NCBI RefSeq assembly: GCF_963666195.1
Contig: NZ_OY762653.1
Coordinates: 1,550,001-1,614,000 of the forward strand
Direction: 5' to 3'
DNA from: Trichococcus shcherbakoviae
Lineage (GTDB): Bacteria; Bacillota; Bacilli; Lactobacillales; Aerococcaceae
Length of the DNA stretch: 64,000 nt
The position numbers were made by a program, and so were the translations under genes. Shown piece after piece: positions 8,082 through 18,738 of the stretch; the first letter of the stretch is position 1; every line of letters begins with the position of its first letter. The notes under the pieces were generated by a model. It worked only from the letters and a program-made list of their open reading frames with translations. It ran no database searches and had not been told where the DNA came from.

Positions 8082-8496
8082 AATTGTTTTCCTCGACTTC
8101 TTGGATACACCAACGGATCAACTCTTCAAGCCGTGCTTCTTGTCCGGAAAGATGCAGATAGCCCATCAACGACTCGAATCCGGTCGCGATGCGGTAGGTC
8201 GTTACGTCCGCATTTTTGGCGATCGTATGGCTCTTGCTGTTGCGGCCGCGACGGTACATGTCCACTTCTGCTTCGCTCAGGAAGCCCTCTTTGGCAAGCA
8301 ACGCGTGCATCAGCTTCGCTTGGGCCTTGGCCGAAACGAAGAAAGTCGCCCGACGGTGGAGCTGGTTGGGTTTGGTGTGTCCTTTTTCTAGTAAATGCGT
8401 TCTGATATAGGTCTCATAAGCGGCATCGCCGACATACGCCAAGGCAAGACCGTTCAATAAGCTCCAATTTTGTTCTGTCACTATGCTCTTCTCCAT
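8071..8496 (-). CDS. mrnC: Mini-ribonuclease III
   Basis: 141-residue RNase III domain without a dsRNA-binding domain, the hallmark of Mini-III, which trims the ends of 23S rRNA precursor. Signature segments are [16 protein letters not shown] with the catalytic Asp near residue 24, the [21 protein letters not shown] helix, and a second acidic site near [15 protein letters not shown]. It overlaps cysS by 16 bp and rlmB by 11 bp, so it sits tightly inside the operon. Confidence 0.93.
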   Translation of the reverse strand: MEKSIVTEQNWSLLNGLALAYVGDAAYETYIRTHLLEKGHTKPNQLHRRATFFVSAKAQAKLMHALLAKEGFLSEAEVDMYRRGRNSKSHTIAKNADVTTYRIATGFESLMGYLHLSGQEARLEELIRWCIQEVEENNYEK

Positions 8497-9893
8497 CTAG
8501 TGCCCTGCGAAGTGTCATCCAGGATGATGCCCTGATCTTTCAGGTAATCGCGGATTTCATCACTGCGGGCGAAATTTTTGTCTGTTCGGGCTTGCGTCCG
8601 TTCATCGATCAGTGTTTGGATGTCATCATCCAACAAAGCCTCTTCCTCCAGCACGACGCCGAATACGCCGGCCATCGCTTTGTACAAAGCCAACGCTTTG
8701 GTGATGACCGCTTCAGAAACGGCTTCGCCTTCTGCGTAGATGTTCAATTCCTTGGCGAACTGGTAAACGATCGTCATGGCGTTGTCCGCCTGGAAATCGT
8801 CGTCCATTTCGGTAACGAACTGTTCCTGCAGATTCTGGAACAAAGCCAGTTTTTCCGCATCGTCCGGCAGTGCCGCAACGGCATCCTGCAGGCGGTAATG
8901 GGCGTTCTGATAGGCGATTTTGACCTTATCCAGGTTGATCTTGGCTTCTTCGATGGCTTTGTCGCTGTACTTGACAGGACGGCGGTAGTGCGCTGTTCCG
9001 AGGAAGAAACGCAGCACCTGCGGATCGACTTCCTTCAGGATATCATGCACCGTCACGAAGTTCCCGAGCGACTTGCTCATCTTTTCAGCGTCTTCGCCGA
9101 TCGTGACGAAGCCGTTGTGCATCCAGTAGTTCGCGAAAGTTTTGCCGGTTTTAGCTTCGCTCTGGGCGATTTCGTTTTCGTGGTGCGGGAAAGTCAGGTC
9201 ATGGCCGCCGCCGTGGATATCGATGGTGTCGCCCAAGTATTTGGTCGCCATCACGGAGCATTCGATATGCCAGCCCGGACGTCCCGGACCCCAAGGCGAT
9301 TCCCAGGAAACTTCATCCGGCTTCGCTTCTTTCCAAAGCGCGAAATCGAGCTGATCCTCTTTCTTGATGTTCTCTTCAGCATCCAAGCGTTCGCTGGCGC
9401 CGACGATCAGATCTTTGATCGATTGATCGCTCAATTTGCCGTAGTCCTTGAACTTGCCGGTGCGGTAATAGACGTCGCCATCAGCCGCATAGGCATAGCC
9501 TTTTTCGATCAATTCGCCGATGAAGGCGATGATGTCCGGGATGTTTTCCATCACGCGCGGATTCAGCGTCGCTTTTTCGACGTGCAGCGCCGCTGTGTCT
9601 TCATAGAAGGCTGCGATGAACTTTTCAGCGACTTCCTTCGCGGAAATGCCCAGCTCTTTTGCCGCGCGGATGATCTTGTCGTCCACGTCGGTGAAGTTCG
9701 AAACGAAATTCACGTCATAGCCGCGGTATTCCAGATAGCGGCGGACGGTATCGAAAGCCACTGTGCTGCGCGCGTTGCCGATATGGATGTAGTTGTAGAC
9801 GGTCGGACCGCAGACGTACATGCCCACCTTATTCTTTTGGATCGGTTGGAACTCTTCTTTTTCGCGCGTCAGGGTATTGTAGATTTTTAACAT
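8481..9893 (-). CDS. cysS: Cysteine--tRNA ligase
   Basis: 470-residue class I aminoacyl-tRNA synthetase that charges tRNA-Cys. HIGH appears as HIGNARS near residue 37 and KMSKS as KMSKSLGN near 268. Zinc ligands are visible: Cys in [10 protein letters not shown], Cys in WHIECSVM and His in [12 protein letters not shown]. The C-terminal DALR and anticodon regions are complete. The start has GGAAAGGAG upstream. A strong hairpin terminator separates it from cysE, so read-through from cysE or an unseen promoter must drive it. Confidence 0.96.
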   Translation of the reverse strand: MLKIYNTLTREKEEFQPIQKNKVGMYVCGPTVYNYIHIGNARSTVAFDTVRRYLEYRGYDVNFVSNFTDVDDKIIRAAKELGISAKEVAEKFIAAFYEDTAALHVEKATLNPRVMENIPDIIAFIGELIEKGYAYAADGDVYYRTGKFKDYGKLSDQSIKDLIVGASERLDAEENIKKEDQLDFALWKEAKPDEVSWESPWGPGRPGWHIECSVMATKYLGDTIDIHGGGHDLTFPHHENEIAQSEAKTGKTFANYWMHNGFVTIGEDAEKMSKSLGNFVTVHDILKEVDPQVLRFFLGTAHYRRPVKYSDKAIEEAKINLDKVKIAYQNAHYRLQDAVAALPDDAEKLALFQNLQEQFVTEMDDDFQADNAMTIVYQFAKELNIYAEGEAVSEAVITKALALYKAMAGVFGVVLEEEALLDDDIQTLIDERTQARTDKNFARSDEIRDYLKDQGIILDDTSQGTRWRRA

Positions 9894-9913
9894 TGCGCAC
9901 TCCTTTCCAGCTT

Positions 9914-9940
9914 CGAAAAAAGGGCTGACGCCCTTTTTCG
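9914..9940 (-). terminator. Hairpin between cysE and cysS
   Basis: GGGC/GCCC stem extended by an A-rich/T-rich flank, CGAAAAAAGGGC tgac GCCCTTTTTCG. On the minus strand it ends in CCCTTTTTTCG, a normal terminator tail, 40 bp past the cysE stop and only 20 bp before cysS, so it should lower cysS and downstream transcription relative to cysE. Confidence 0.75.
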
Positions 9941-9980
9941 TTTGCTACTCATTCTGTTGATTTCTGGATTTTTTGTTTTC

Positions 9981-10499
9981 TTACAGCTTATGGTAACGGA
10001 CGATTTTTGCGGGTATGCCGACCGCTGTGACATCAGGCGGTATTTCGCTGACGACGACAGCCGATGCCCCGATTTTGGCATTGTCGCCGATTTTGATCGG
10101 CCCCAACACCTGCACATGGGCGGACAACAGCACGTTGTTCCCGATGGTGGGATGGCGTTTGCCGGTGTCTTTCCCGGTGCCCCCCAGCGTCACGCCATGG
10201 TAAATCATGACATCATCGCCGACTTCGGCTGTTTCCCCGATGACGATCCCCATGCCGTGGTCGATGAACAAGCGATGTCCGATCGTCGCTCCGGGATGGA
10301 TTTCGATTCCGGTTAAGAAACGCCCGAGATGCGAAATCACCCGGCTGAAGGTATACCATTTTCGCTTATAAAAAAAATGAGCGATATCATATATAAGGAT
10401 GGCATGTAACCCCGGGTACGTCAGAACGACTTCCAACGTACTCCTCGCAGCCGGATCATGATCTTTTATGGTTTGAATTGTTTCGCGTAATCTATTCAA
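9981..10499 (-). CDS. cysE: Serine O-acetyltransferase
   Basis: 172-residue left-handed beta-helix acetyltransferase making O-acetylserine from serine and acetyl-CoA, the first step of cysteine synthesis. The hexapeptide region contains [32 protein letters not shown], including the catalytic His. The first codon is TTG at 10499; an ATG just upstream leads at once to a stop (ATG ACT TGA), and AAGGAG stands 11 bp upstream of the TTG. Short N-terminus as in Firmicutes. Adjacent to gltX and cysS in the conserved order; TATAAT at 10533-10538 could be its own -10, without a clear -35. No T-box fits in the 77-bp gap. Confidence 0.93.
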   Translation of the reverse strand: MNRLRETIQTIKDHDPAARSTLEVVLTYPGLHAILIYDIAHFFYKRKWYTFSRVISHLGRFLTGIEIHPGATIGHRLFIDHGMGIVIGETAEVGDDVMIYHGVTLGGTGKDTGKRHPTIGNNVLLSAHVQVLGPIKIGDNAKIGASAVVVSEIPPDVTAVGIPAKIVRYHKL

Positions 10500-10576
10500 G
10501 TCATTTCATGCTCCTTTTTGGATTATCCATCTATTATATAGAATAAGCTCACTTTTACTATACTTTTTTGTGGGTC

Positions 10577-12046
10577 CTACATCTTTTCCAATACGCTGTT
10601 CAGGTGGGCCAAGCTCTTCTCTCTGCCCAGCACTTCGATGGTCTTACCAATTTCAGGCCCGTGCATTTGGCCGCTGACGGCGACACGGATAGCCATATAA
10701 AGGTTCTTGCCTTTGATCTTGGTTTCTTTTTGGACTGCCTTGATGGCTCCCAGAATTTCGGCTTCTTCGAACGGCTCGATGGCAACCAATTGTTCCTTGA
10801 ATGCGGCAAGCACGGTCGGCGCTGTTTCGGCAGCCATGATTTCCTGCGCTTCTGCGTCCAGGTTGATTTCATCAGCGAAGAACATTTCCGATAGGTCAAC
10901 GATCTCAGCAGCATAGCTCATTTGCTCGTGGTACAGACCGATCAGTTTCTTCGCATATTCGCTGTCGGCTTCGCTCGGGTTTTCCGGCAATTTGCCGGCA
11001 GCCACCAAGTGCGGTGCGGCCAAAGTTACGATTGCATCCAGGTCGGCGCTCTTCATGTATTGGTTGTTGATCCATTCCAGTTTCTTCTGGTCGAAGGCGG
11101 CTGGAGATTTGCTCAGGCGTTCCGGATCGAACATCTTGATCAGATCTTCTTTCGAGAAGATCTCATCTTCTCCGACCGGTGACCAGCCCAACAACGTGAT
11201 GAAGTTGAACATCGCTTCCGGCAGGTAGCCCAAGTCTTTGTATTGTTCGATGAACTGAAGGATCGTTTCATCGCGTTTGCTCAGTTTTTTGCCTGTTTCG
11301 CTGTTGATGATCAACGTCATATGCCCGAAAGTAGGTATCTTCCAATCGAAAGCTTCATAGATCATCATTTGTTTTGGTGTATTGGCGATGTGATCATCCC
11401 CGCGCAGGACATGGGTGATGGCCATCATATGATCATCTACCGCAACTGCAAAATTATAGGTCGGGAAACCGTCGCGTTTGCGGATGATGTAGTCCCCGCC
11501 GACGCTACTGGCTTCGAATGTGATTGGTCCTTTGACGATATCATCGAATGTGTAGGTGTTTTCGATTGGCACACGGAAACGGATGACCGGCGTGATGCCT
11601 TGTGCTTCTTTTTCAGCTTGTTGGGAAGGCGTCAAGTTTGCGCATTTGCCGCCGTAATGAGGCATTTCGCCGCGTGCTCTTTGCTGTTCGCGTTCCGTTT
11701 CCAACTCTTCCTCGTTGCAGTAGCACTTGTAGGCGCGGTTGGAAAGAAGCAGTTGATCGACCAACGGATCGTAGATATGCTGTCTTTCGGATTGACGATA
11801 CGGGCCGTATTTACCTGGTTTGTCCGGACCTTCATCCCAGTCCATCCCTAACCATGCCAAGTTTTGCAGTTGGCTTTCTTCGCCGTGTTCAAGGTTGCGT
11901 TTTTGGTCCGTGTCTTCGGTGCGGATGATGAACTCGCCGTCGTTATGGCGGGCAAACAGGTAGTTGAACAATGCTGTACGGGCGTTTCCGATATGCAGGT
12001 TACCGGTTGGGCTTGGTGCATAACGTACGCGGATTTTCTTTGTCAT
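10577..12046 (-). CDS. gltX: Glutamate--tRNA ligase
   Basis: 489-residue class I synthetase, probably the non-discriminating type that also charges tRNA-Gln, as in most Gram-positives lacking glnS. HIGH is [13 protein letters not shown] near residue 18 and the KMSKS equivalent is [12 protein letters not shown] helical anticodon-binding C-terminal half is complete. AAAAGGGGA precedes the ATG. It lies between yacL and cysE, the usual Firmicutes order without ispD/ispF. Confidence 0.96.
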   Translation of the reverse strand: MTKKIRVRYAPSPTGNLHIGNARTALFNYLFARHNDGEFIIRTEDTDQKRNLEHGEESQLQNLAWLGMDWDEGPDKPGKYGPYRQSERQHIYDPLVDQLLLSNRAYKCYCNEEELETEREQQRARGEMPHYGGKCANLTPSQQAEKEAQGITPVIRFRVPIENTYTFDDIVKGPITFEASSVGGDYIIRKRDGFPTYNFAVAVDDHMMAITHVLRGDDHIANTPKQMMIYEAFDWKIPTFGHMTLIINSETGKKLSKRDETILQFIEQYKDLGYLPEAMFNFITLLGWSPVGEDEIFSKEDLIKMFDPERLSKSPAAFDQKKLEWINNQYMKSADLDAIVTLAAPHLVAAGKLPENPSEADSEYAKKLIGLYHEQMSYAAEIVDLSEMFFADEINLDAEAQEIMAAETAPTVLAAFKEQLVAIEPFEEAEILGAIKAVQKETKIKGKNLYMAIRVAVSGQMHGPEIGKTIEVLGREKSLAHLNSVLEKM

Positions 12047-12094
12047 ATGAAGTATCCCCTTTTCTGTGGAGCTGGTTATGTCGTGCTGGATTTT

Positions 12095-13216
12095 CTATTT
12101 GATGCCTTTTTGTGAATGCGCAGGCTTCGCAAAGATCATGCGGCCGGCAGCTGTCTGCAAGGCGCTCGTGACGACGACTTCGATCGTCTCGTTCATGTAA
12201 TGCTGTCCCTCTTCGACGACGATCATCGTGCCGTCATCCAGATAAGCCACCCCTTGATTGCGTTCCGTTCCGACTTTGATGACGGTGACGACCATGTATT
12301 CACCGGGTATGACGACCGGCTTCACGGCATTTGCCAAGGCATTGATGTTCAATACCGGAACATTTTGGAACTCGCAGACTTTGTTCAGGTTATAGTCGTT
12401 CGTGATGACGATGCCGTCGATCAGTTTTGCCAAACGGATCAGCTTGCTGTCGACTTCAGGAATCTCTTCGAATTCGCCGTCGTAGCTTTCCACGACGATG
12501 TCCTCTTCTTTTTGGAGTTTGTTCAGGATGTCCAATCCCCGTCTGCCCCTGACGCGCTTCAGGCTGTCGGAGGAATCCGCGATATACTGCAGTTCTCGCA
12601 AAACGAAGTTCGGGATGACGATGACGCCTTCCAGGAAGCCGGTTTTGGCGATGTCGTAGATGCGGCCGTCGATGATGACGCTCGTATCCAAAATCTTGTA
12701 TTTGCGGAAAGTATCATCCGCTTTGCGGTCGAGCATCTGTGTTTCTTCCTGCTTTTTCGGTTTCGGCGCGAACAGTTTACGGAATTCTTCGATCCGGGTA
12801 GTCCCCACACGGAATCCGAAGTAAGCCAAGATCAAGGACAAAATAGCCGGCAGCACATCGTTGATGACCGGAATCCTCAGTGATGTCAATGGGATGCCGA
12901 TCAGCCAAGCCAACACAAGCCCGATGATCGTTCCGATCGAACCGAACAGCATGTAGCTGACCGATAAGGTGCTGAAATAATTTTCTATCTTTTGTATGAT
13001 GTCCAAAATCAATTTCATCAATAAGAATGACAATAAATAAAATATAAGTGCTCCAACCCCAAAATTAACAAAAACATTGTTGAAAAGATTGTTTCGTATG
13101 CCCGCTAATTCCCACAGGTAAGGCAGTGCTGTGATACCAGCGCTGCCGCCCACCATCAGGAAGACGGCCGTAATGATTTTCCGTTTCAAAGGCTTCCCTC
13201 TCTTTCCTTCTGTCAT
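12095..13216 (-). CDS. yacL: YacL-like membrane protein with PIN and TRAM domains
   Basis: About 373 residues: four N-terminal membrane helices (to about residue 140), then a PIN nuclease-like domain starting KILDTSVIIDGRIYDI with further acidic residues in LRELQYIADSSDSLKRVRGRRGLD and GIVITNDYNLNKV, and a C-terminal TRAM RNA-binding domain. The function is unproven; its place beside radA is conserved in Firmicutes. The ATG at 13216 overlaps the radA stop codon by one base (TGATG) and implies coupling; a TTG at 13189 with GAGAGGG upstream aligns better with homologues and may be the true start. Confidence 0.88.
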   Translation of the reverse strand: MTEGKRGKPLKRKIITAVFLMVGGSAGITALPYLWELAGIRNNLFNNVFVNFGVGALIFYLLSFLLMKLILDIIQKIENYFSTLSVSYMLFGSIGTIIGLVLAWLIGIPLTSLRIPVINDVLPAILSLILAYFGFRVGTTRIEEFRKLFAPKPKKQEETQMLDRKADDTFRKYKILDTSVIIDGRIYDIAKTGFLEGVIVIPNFVLRELQYIADSSDSLKRVRGRRGLDILNKLQKEEDIVVESYDGEFEEIPEVDSKLIRLAKLIDGIVITNDYNLNKVCEFQNVPVLNINALANAVKPVVIPGEYMVVTVIKVGTERNQGVAYLDDGTMIVVEEGQHYMNETIEVVVTSALQTAAGRMIFAKPAHSQKGIK

Positions 13217-14598
13217 CAATTTTTATTCGGAAATACTTTGCGCAGCGTCTCTTGAAGCGTTGCGACAGGAATGATCTGGATCCCTTTCGGGTGCTTCCAG
13301 CCAGCCATATTGTTCTTCGGCAGATACACCTTCGTGAAGCCCAATTTTTCAGCTTCGTTGACGCGTTGCTCGATCCGGCTGACTCTGCGGATTTCTCCGG
13401 TCAGGCCGATTTCGCCGATAAAACACTCTGTCGCGGAAGTCTCGGTGTCCCAATAGCTTGAGGCGATGCTGACCGCCACTGCCAAGTCGATGGCCGGCTC
13501 ATCCAGCTTCACGCCGCCTGTCGATTTGAAGTAGGCATCCTGGTTCTGAAGCAGCAAGCCCGCCCGTTTTTCCAGCACGGCCATGATCAGGGAAACCCGA
13601 TTATAGTCCAAGCCGCTCGCAGTCCGGCGGGCATTCCCGAAGACAGTCGGCGTGATCAGACATTGGATCTCGGCCAAAATCGGGCGCGTGCCCTCAAGCG
13701 AGGCAACGACTGCCGATCCGGATGCTCCGGCGAGCCGCTCTTCCAGGAACAGTTCGGAAGGATTCCGCACCTCGCGCAAGCCGCCCTCGATCATTTCGAA
13801 AACACCGATTTCATCGGTCGATCCGAAACGGTTTTTGACGGCGCGCAGGATCCGGAAAGCATGATGCCGATCGCCTTCAAAATACAGCACCGTATCCACC
13901 ATATGCTCCAGCATCCGCGGTCCGGCGATGGCGCCTTCCTTCGTCACGTGTCCGACGATGAATATCGCGATGTCGTTGCTCTTCGCAATCCGCATGAATT
14001 CGGCGGTGCATTCACGCACTTGCGTTACGCTGCCGGCCGTGCTCGTGATGTCCGGATGGATCATCGTCTGGATCGAGTCCACGATGACGAATTCCGGCTT
14101 GATCCGCTCGATTGTGCTGCGGATCGCGTCGACATCCGTTTCCGGGTAGATGTAGAAGTCGGTACCCTTGACCCCTAGCCGCTCCGCCCTTAATTTGATC
14201 TGACTCGCGCTTTCCTCTCCGGAGATGTAAAGAACGCGGTGACCGCCTTGGTTGATCTGCGCCGAAACCTGCAACAGCAAAGTGGACTTGCCGATGCCGG
14301 GGTCGCCCCCGATCAAAATCAGCGAACCGGGCACGATGCCTCCGCCCAGTACATGGTTGACTTCTTCCATCTGCGTTTTGACGCGCGGCAGATTTTCGGT
14401 CTTGATGTCCTGGATGGCGATTGCTTCAGGTACATTCCCGCTGAAATTGGAACGCTGCTGTTGCTTCACTGCTTTCGTCGCTTCCCGCTCTTCCTCCATT
14501 TGGTTCCAAGTGTTGCAGTTCGGGCAACGTCCCAGCCATTTCGGCGACTCGTACCCGCAAGCCTGACAAACGTATTTCACTGCATTTTTTTTTGCCAA
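13216..14598 (-). CDS. radA: DNA repair protein RadA
   Basis: 460-residue RadA (Sms) of branch migration and recombination repair. In order: a C4 zinc finger (CQACG...CPNC, residues about 10-30), a RecA-like core with Walker [11 protein letters not shown], the RadA-specific KNRFG motif, and a Lon-protease-like C-terminal domain ([13 protein letters not shown]). TTG start at 14598 with GAAGGAGAG six bases upstream. First gene of the radA-yacL-gltX block here. Confidence 0.96.
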   Translation of the reverse strand: MAKKNAVKYVCQACGYESPKWLGRCPNCNTWNQMEEEREATKAVKQQQRSNFSGNVPEAIAIQDIKTENLPRVKTQMEEVNHVLGGGIVPGSLILIGGDPGIGKSTLLLQVSAQINQGGHRVLYISGEESASQIKLRAERLGVKGTDFYIYPETDVDAIRSTIERIKPEFVIVDSIQTMIHPDITSTAGSVTQVRECTAEFMRIAKSNDIAIFIVGHVTKEGAIAGPRMLEHMVDTVLYFEGDRHHAFRILRAVKNRFGSTDEIGVFEMIEGGLREVRNPSELFLEERLAGASGSAVVASLEGTRPILAEIQCLITPTVFGNARRTASGLDYNRVSLIMAVLEKRAGLLLQNQDAYFKSTGGVKLDEPAIDLAVAVSIASSYWDTETSATECFIGEIGLTGEIRRVSRIEQRVNEAEKLGFTKVYLPKNNMAGWKHPKGIQIIPVATLQETLRKVFPNKN

Positions 14599-14701
14599 AT
14601 GAATCTCTCCTTCAAGTGTAAACCAACTTATCTTATTTTATCACAAAAAGCCTATTCTACGTATAACAATACGCAAATACCCGAGGATTTGGCTTTTCTT
14701 T

Positions 14702-15247
14702 TTACGCTTGTCCTGACGATCCGAAACCGCCTGTGCGTTCCGATCCTTCTGCTTCATCCTGGTCGGCTTTCAGGAACTGCAGGAATATGCCCTGACCGAT
14801 GCGATCGCCCTTGCGGATGACTTTGTCGCGCAAGCCGAAATTAAGGAACTGGAAGTAGATATGTCCTTCATTGCCTTCATTATTGTAATAATCCGCATCG
14901 ACTATGCCCACGCCGTTCGGCAGCACGATGAAATTTTTCAGCGGATTGCTGGAACGGTTCGTCAATTGCAAGTACTCATCTTCCTGCATGTAGGCTTTGA
15001 TCCCGGTAGGCACCAATAGCGGACGCAAAAGTTGCTCTTTCTTTTCGAGCGCCTCATCTTTGTCGCTGCTGAAGATTTCTGTAAGATGTGATCCCGCGCT
15101 TTGCACGACCGTCTTCCAGATCGCCGGCAAGACGATTTCTTCGGCTGCTTCAAAATCGTATCCCGCTGCGTGTTTCGTTGCACGCTTGGGTAATTGGATG
15201 TTTTTATCGGCATAACTGCTGATGACTTCAAACCCTCTTTTGTTCAT
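14702..15247 (-). CDS. dut: dUTP diphosphatase
   Basis: 181-residue trimeric dUTPase that converts dUTP to dUMP and keeps uracil out of DNA. Motifs: AAGYDFEAAE (1), LTNRSSNPLK (2), LPNGVGIVDADYYN (3), RKGDRIGQGIFLQF (4) and the Gly-rich tail RTGGFGSSG (5). A roughly 35-residue insertion between motifs 1 and 2 (SAGSHLTEIFSSDKDEALEKK) explains the length beyond the usual 145-150 and occurs in Lactobacillales homologues. Upstream of radA on the same strand; AAAGGGG precedes the ATG. Confidence 0.94.
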   Translation of the reverse strand: MNKRGFEVISSYADKNIQLPKRATKHAAGYDFEAAEEIVLPAIWKTVVQSAGSHLTEIFSSDKDEALEKKEQLLRPLLVPTGIKAYMQEDEYLQLTNRSSNPLKNFIVLPNGVGIVDADYYNNEGNEGHIYFQFLNFGLRDKVIRKGDRIGQGIFLQFLKADQDEAEGSERTGGFGSSGQA

Positions 15248-15596
15248 GGATCAAAACCCCTTTTTCTCTCTAGTATCGCTTTATCGATCTGTCCTGCATC
15301 AAAGAACCATTTTACCAAAACAAAGGCTGTTTTTCACGGTTTAGTTGTGCACTTGCTCTTTGCTGACTCTGCCGGAGCGAGCGCTATGCAAACTATAGCA
15401 AGGAATTGAGACTTTTTCATGACCAATTCCTGAGGTTTTTCTAAAAGCTTTCCGCATCAAGAAAGCGCCTTCGGCAAAGTGCACAAAAACCCGGCGTCTT
15501 TTTTGGGCAGTTTCCCGTGGTTATGGAATCCGCTTTCAAATAAGATAAGGACATAAAAGAAAACCAAAAAAAAATCAAAAGGCAGGTACAAATAAA
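15248..15596. other. Gene-free divergent intergenic region dut / msmK
   Basis: No ORF with coding character. It contains a small inverted repeat (GGAATTG / CAATTCC, about 15402-15430) and, at 15525-15538, a sequence that read on the minus strand (TGAAAGCGGATTCC) matches a catabolite-response element at roughly 11 of 14 positions. Promoters for dut and msmK must lie here but no clean -35/-10 pair was found. Confidence 0.4.
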
Positions 15597-16706
15597 ATGG
15601 TAGAGATCCAGTTGAACAGCATCCATAAAAAATATGACAATTCCCAAAATTATTCAGTCACAGACTTCAATTTGCATATCCAAGATCGCGAATTCATCGT
15701 CTTTGTCGGTCCTTCCGGTTGCGGAAAATCAACGACACTTCGTATGATCGCCGGGCTGGAAGACATTTCGGAAGGCGAATTGGTCATCGGCGATACAGTC
15801 ATGAACGACGTTGCGCCGAAAGACCGCGATATCGCAATGGTGTTCCAGAACTATGCACTATATCCGCATATGACTGTATTCGACAACATGGCTTTCGGTC
15901 TGAAATTGAGAAAGTACAGCAAAGATGAAATCAAAAAACGCGTTGATAACGCAGCCGACATCCTGGGCTTGACGGAATATTTGGACCGCAAACCGGCAGC
16001 TTTATCCGGTGGTCAAAGACAGCGTGTCGCTTTGGGCCGCGCAATCGTGCGTGATGCGAAAGTCTTCCTGATGGATGAGCCTTTATCCAACTTGGACGCA
16101 AAATTGCGTGTGGCCATGCGTGCTGAAATCGCAAAATTGCACCGCCGCCTGAACACGACAACTATCTACGTAACCCATGACCAAACTGAAGCGATGACCA
16201 TGGCGGACCGCATCGTCATCATGAAGGACGGCTTTGTGCAACAGATCGGCAGCCCGAAAGAAGTCTATGATACGCCAGTGAATGTATTCGTAGCCGGATT
16301 CATCGGATCGCCTGCCATGAACTTCTTCAACGTAACCTTGCAGGATGGGGTCATCACGAACGGCGAAGGTCTTAAATTGACTTTACCGGCCGGAAAACGC
16401 AGAGTCTTGGAAGAACGCGGATACAACGGCAAAGAGTTGATCTTCGGCATCCGTCCGGAAGATATCCAAAGTGAGCAGATCGTTCTTGATACCAACCCGA
16501 CTTGGGCCGTCAAAGCGGAAGTGGTCGTATCCGAATTATTGGGTGCTGAAACCATGCTTTACAGTAAAGTCGGCGGAACAGAATTCATTTCCCGTGTGGA
16601 CGCTCGCGATTTCCATTCGCCAGGCGAAGTCATTGATTTGGCCTTCAACATGAGCAAGTCCCACTTCTTCGACAAGCAATCCCAAGACGTGATCGCCATC
16701 CCTTAA
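15597..16706 (+). CDS. msmK: Multiple-sugar ABC transporter ATP-binding protein
   Basis: 369-residue MalK/MsmK/UgpC-type ATPase, shared energiser of carbohydrate importers. Walker [12 protein letters not shown]-loop [12 protein letters not shown], signature [10 protein letters not shown], Walker [14 protein letters not shown] and H-loop VTHDQTEA are all present, followed by the C-terminal OB-fold regulatory domain from about residue 235. No permease genes adjoin it; the ATPase-less MsmEFG system 7 kb away is its obvious partner, as in species where one MsmK serves several importers. Confidence 0.92.
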   Translation: MVEIQLNSIHKKYDNSQNYSVTDFNLHIQDREFIVFVGPSGCGKSTTLRMIAGLEDISEGELVIGDTVMNDVAPKDRDIAMVFQNYALYPHMTVFDNMAFGLKLRKYSKDEIKKRVDNAADILGLTEYLDRKPAALSGGQRQRVALGRAIVRDAKVFLMDEPLSNLDAKLRVAMRAEIAKLHRRLNTTTIYVTHDQTEAMTMADRIVIMKDGFVQQIGSPKEVYDTPVNVFVAGFIGSPAMNFFNVTLQDGVITNGEGLKLTLPAGKRRVLEERGYNGKELIFGIRPEDIQSEQIVLDTNPTWAVKAEVVVSELLGAETMLYSKVGGTEFISRVDARDFHSPGEVIDLAFNMSKSHFFDKQSQDVIAIP

Positions 16707-16767
16707 CCAGAGGACGGTCAGCATCACCTGAAACACACTTACCAGTTCTAACCTACCCTCCCCCCAT

Positions 16768-16804
16768 AGAAAAAGGCGAGCCTTCATCGGCTCGCCTTTT
16801 TCTT
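16768..16804. terminator. Bidirectional terminator after msmK
   Basis: AGAAAAAGGCGAGCC / GGCTCGCCTTTTTCT, perfect 15-bp arms, with T runs on both strands. Confidence 0.88.
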
Positions 16805-16814
16805 ATGGGGTTTG

Positions 16815-17010
16815 GTTGGCCGGAGGAGCGTGGCAGAATGTGGCCTCAACTTCGATGAAGACCCCCTCACCGGAGAAGGCCGGCAACAATCGGGCGCAAT
16901 TCCGGCGAAGCCGTCCTTGCCGGAGAACAGCTCAAAATGTGGGCTGAACTCCGGCAAAGCCTCCGTTCACCGGAGAAAATCCCCACATCCACGGCACAGT
17001 TCGACTGGCG
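16815..17010. repeat. Array of four degenerate 50-bp GC-rich repeats
   Basis: CCGGAG(A/G)A recurs at 16820, 16870, 16920 and 16970, exactly 50 bp apart. Units share a core of the form TTCCGGCGAAGCC...CCGGAGAA that can form a hairpin. The 50-bp period is not a multiple of three and stops occur, so it is not coding. It fills the space between the msmK terminator and the end of the amylase gene. Confidence 0.7.
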
Positions 17011-17027
17011 GCCATTTCTGAAAGAAT

Positions 17028-18527
17028 CTACCCTTCCACCGCGGTCTCATCGAAGGCTTCAGCTGGAGAGATGCCGTCCTTCACCCAGACCGAAATCGAA
17101 CCGGCATTGACAGGGAAATGCCCATTGCCGTCCTCGCCGATTACGACTTTATCTTCACGGTTGCCCGTGTAGTCAGCGAAAGTCTCGCCAGCATACTGTT
17201 CGCCCACGTACATGTCCTTGAAGCCTTCTTCACTGTTGGAAAGGACAGTTGCCAAGCCGTACGGATGCTCTTCGTTTCCGAGACGGGTCCAGCCTACGCA
17301 GTTGCCGTGGTCGAAGTAGTCGCGCTGTTCGCCGTAAGCATGGTTGGCGCGCAGATAGAGCAGTTTATCCAGGAACGTTTGCTGGCCATCGACCGGATGC
17401 GGGCCTTTGATGCCGTAGTAATCTCCATAGAACAAGCAAGGGAAGCCTTGTTCGCGCAAGAGTGTCACGCCGTAAGCCAAGGGTTTGAACCACGGCTCGA
17501 CAAAGGACTGCAAAGCTTGGTCGGGTTGTGAGTCATGGTTGTCGACAAACGTAACCGCATGGGTCGGATTTTTGGCGACCAGCGTCTGCTTGAACATCTC
17601 GCGCAGATCGTAATCCTTGCCCTGCTGGGATGCGACATGGAAGTTCTGATGCAGGGCCACATCGAAAAGATCGAATGTGAAGTCGGTCGCTTCCAAATAT
17701 TCCTTGATCGCGCCGTATTTGTACTTCCAATATTCACCGACCACGTAAAAATCATCGCCATGCTGCGCGCGGATCGTCTCCACGAAATCCTTCACGAACT
17801 GATCATTGATGTGTTTGACGGCATCCAAGCGGAAGCCGTCGACGCCGGTTTCTTTGATGTACCAATCGGCCCATTTTTTGACTTCCTCAACGACTGCAGG
17901 GTGGCCGTAGTCGATGTCCGCATACATCAAGTAATCGTAATTACCGTACTCGCTGTCTACACTTTCATTTTCCGCCCAGCCTTTTTCGAAGCCTTTGATC
18001 ATGTAGATAGCTTCTTTGCCATTCTCGTTGTTGAAGTCCGTCCCAGTGAAATGTTCCCAAGACCATTTGAAATCAGAATATTTGTCGCCACGGCCCGGAA
18101 AAGTGAATTTCGTCCAACCTTCGATTTCGTATGACTTGGACTCCTTTTCCTGACGCTTGTCGGGATTCACTTCATAAGCAAGGAAGCGTTCCGTCTCGTC
18201 CGCGCCGGCCTTATGGTTCAGGACGACGTCGGCATAGACGGCGATCCCTTCCGCATGCAAGGCTTCGATCGCAGCCAAGTACTCTTCCTTGGTTCCGTAT
18301 TTTGTGCGTACGGCCCCTTTTTGGTCGAATTCACCCAAATCATAGAGATCGTAGACGCCGTAGCCTGTGTCATTCGTCCCTGTCGCTTTGTAGGCCGGCG
18401 GAGTCCAGACAGCCGTGATGCCCAATCCCTTCAGATGCTTGGCATCCTCCTTCAGGCGATTCCATAATTGACCATCATCATCCAAATACCATTCAAAATA
18501 TTGCATCATCAATCCATTTCCTGCCAT
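17028..18527 (-). CDS. amyA: Cytoplasmic alpha-amylase, GH13_5
   Basis: 499-residue alpha-amylase without a signal peptide, so it acts inside the cell on maltodextrins or glycogen-like glucans. Catalytic residues by family pattern: Asp235 in GFRLDAVKH, Glu265 in VVGEYW and Asp332 in FVDNHDSQ. Conserved region I is AVYADVVLNHKAGA. The start MAGNGLMMQYFEWYL is typical of bacterial liquefying-type amylases lacking the export signal. A 13-bp palindrome and a TATAAT stand just upstream. Monocistronic. Confidence 0.93.
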   Translation of the reverse strand: MAGNGLMMQYFEWYLDDDGQLWNRLKEDAKHLKGLGITAVWTPPAYKATGTNDTGYGVYDLYDLGEFDQKGAVRTKYGTKEEYLAAIEALHAEGIAVYADVVLNHKAGADETERFLAYEVNPDKRQEKESKSYEIEGWTKFTFPGRGDKYSDFKWSWEHFTGTDFNNENGKEAIYMIKGFEKGWAENESVDSEYGNYDYLMYADIDYGHPAVVEEVKKWADWYIKETGVDGFRLDAVKHINDQFVKDFVETIRAQHGDDFYVVGEYWKYKYGAIKEYLEATDFTFDLFDVALHQNFHVASQQGKDYDLREMFKQTLVAKNPTHAVTFVDNHDSQPDQALQSFVEPWFKPLAYGVTLLREQGFPCLFYGDYYGIKGPHPVDGQQTFLDKLLYLRANHAYGEQRDYFDHGNCVGWTRLGNEEHPYGLATVLSNSEEGFKDMYVGEQYAGETFADYTGNREDKVVIGEDGNGHFPVNAGSISVWVKDGISPAEAFDETAVEG

Positions 18528-18559
18528 GCGATCACTGCCTTCCGATTATTCTAGATTTG

Positions 18560-18597
18560 TTGTAGTCTACAAAATGCTTTTTGCTATCCTCATTATA
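18560..18597 (-). promoter_or_regulatory. Amylase promoter -10 with operator palindrome
   Basis: On the minus strand a TATAAT (18592-18597) is followed about 20 bp downstream by TTGTAG T CTACAA (18560-18572), a perfect palindrome close to GntR/TreR-type operator shapes. No clear -35 was found. Position just after the presumed start site suits a repressor. Confidence 0.45.
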
Positions 18598-18738
18598 CAT
18601 GCTTCGTTTCCATTTGCCTTTTGGGAAGGCTCAGGAGCACCGCATTTCTTGTTGCCGAGACGAAATGCTTGCATCTTGAATCCGGCGCCGGTATACTGAC
18701 ATTAAGTTAGCTGATTGCTGATTTCTTTTTTTGATTAT

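Noticed and set aside
6555-8405. 616-codon plus-strand frame
   Set aside because: Antisense to rae1, rlmB and mrnC, which have clear family motifs; residue composition (Phe, Asp, Gln rich) is typical of an antisense shadow.
10500-10576. T-box leader before cysE
   Set aside because: The 77-bp gap between gltX and cysE is too short for a T-box and lacks its conserved 14-base motif.
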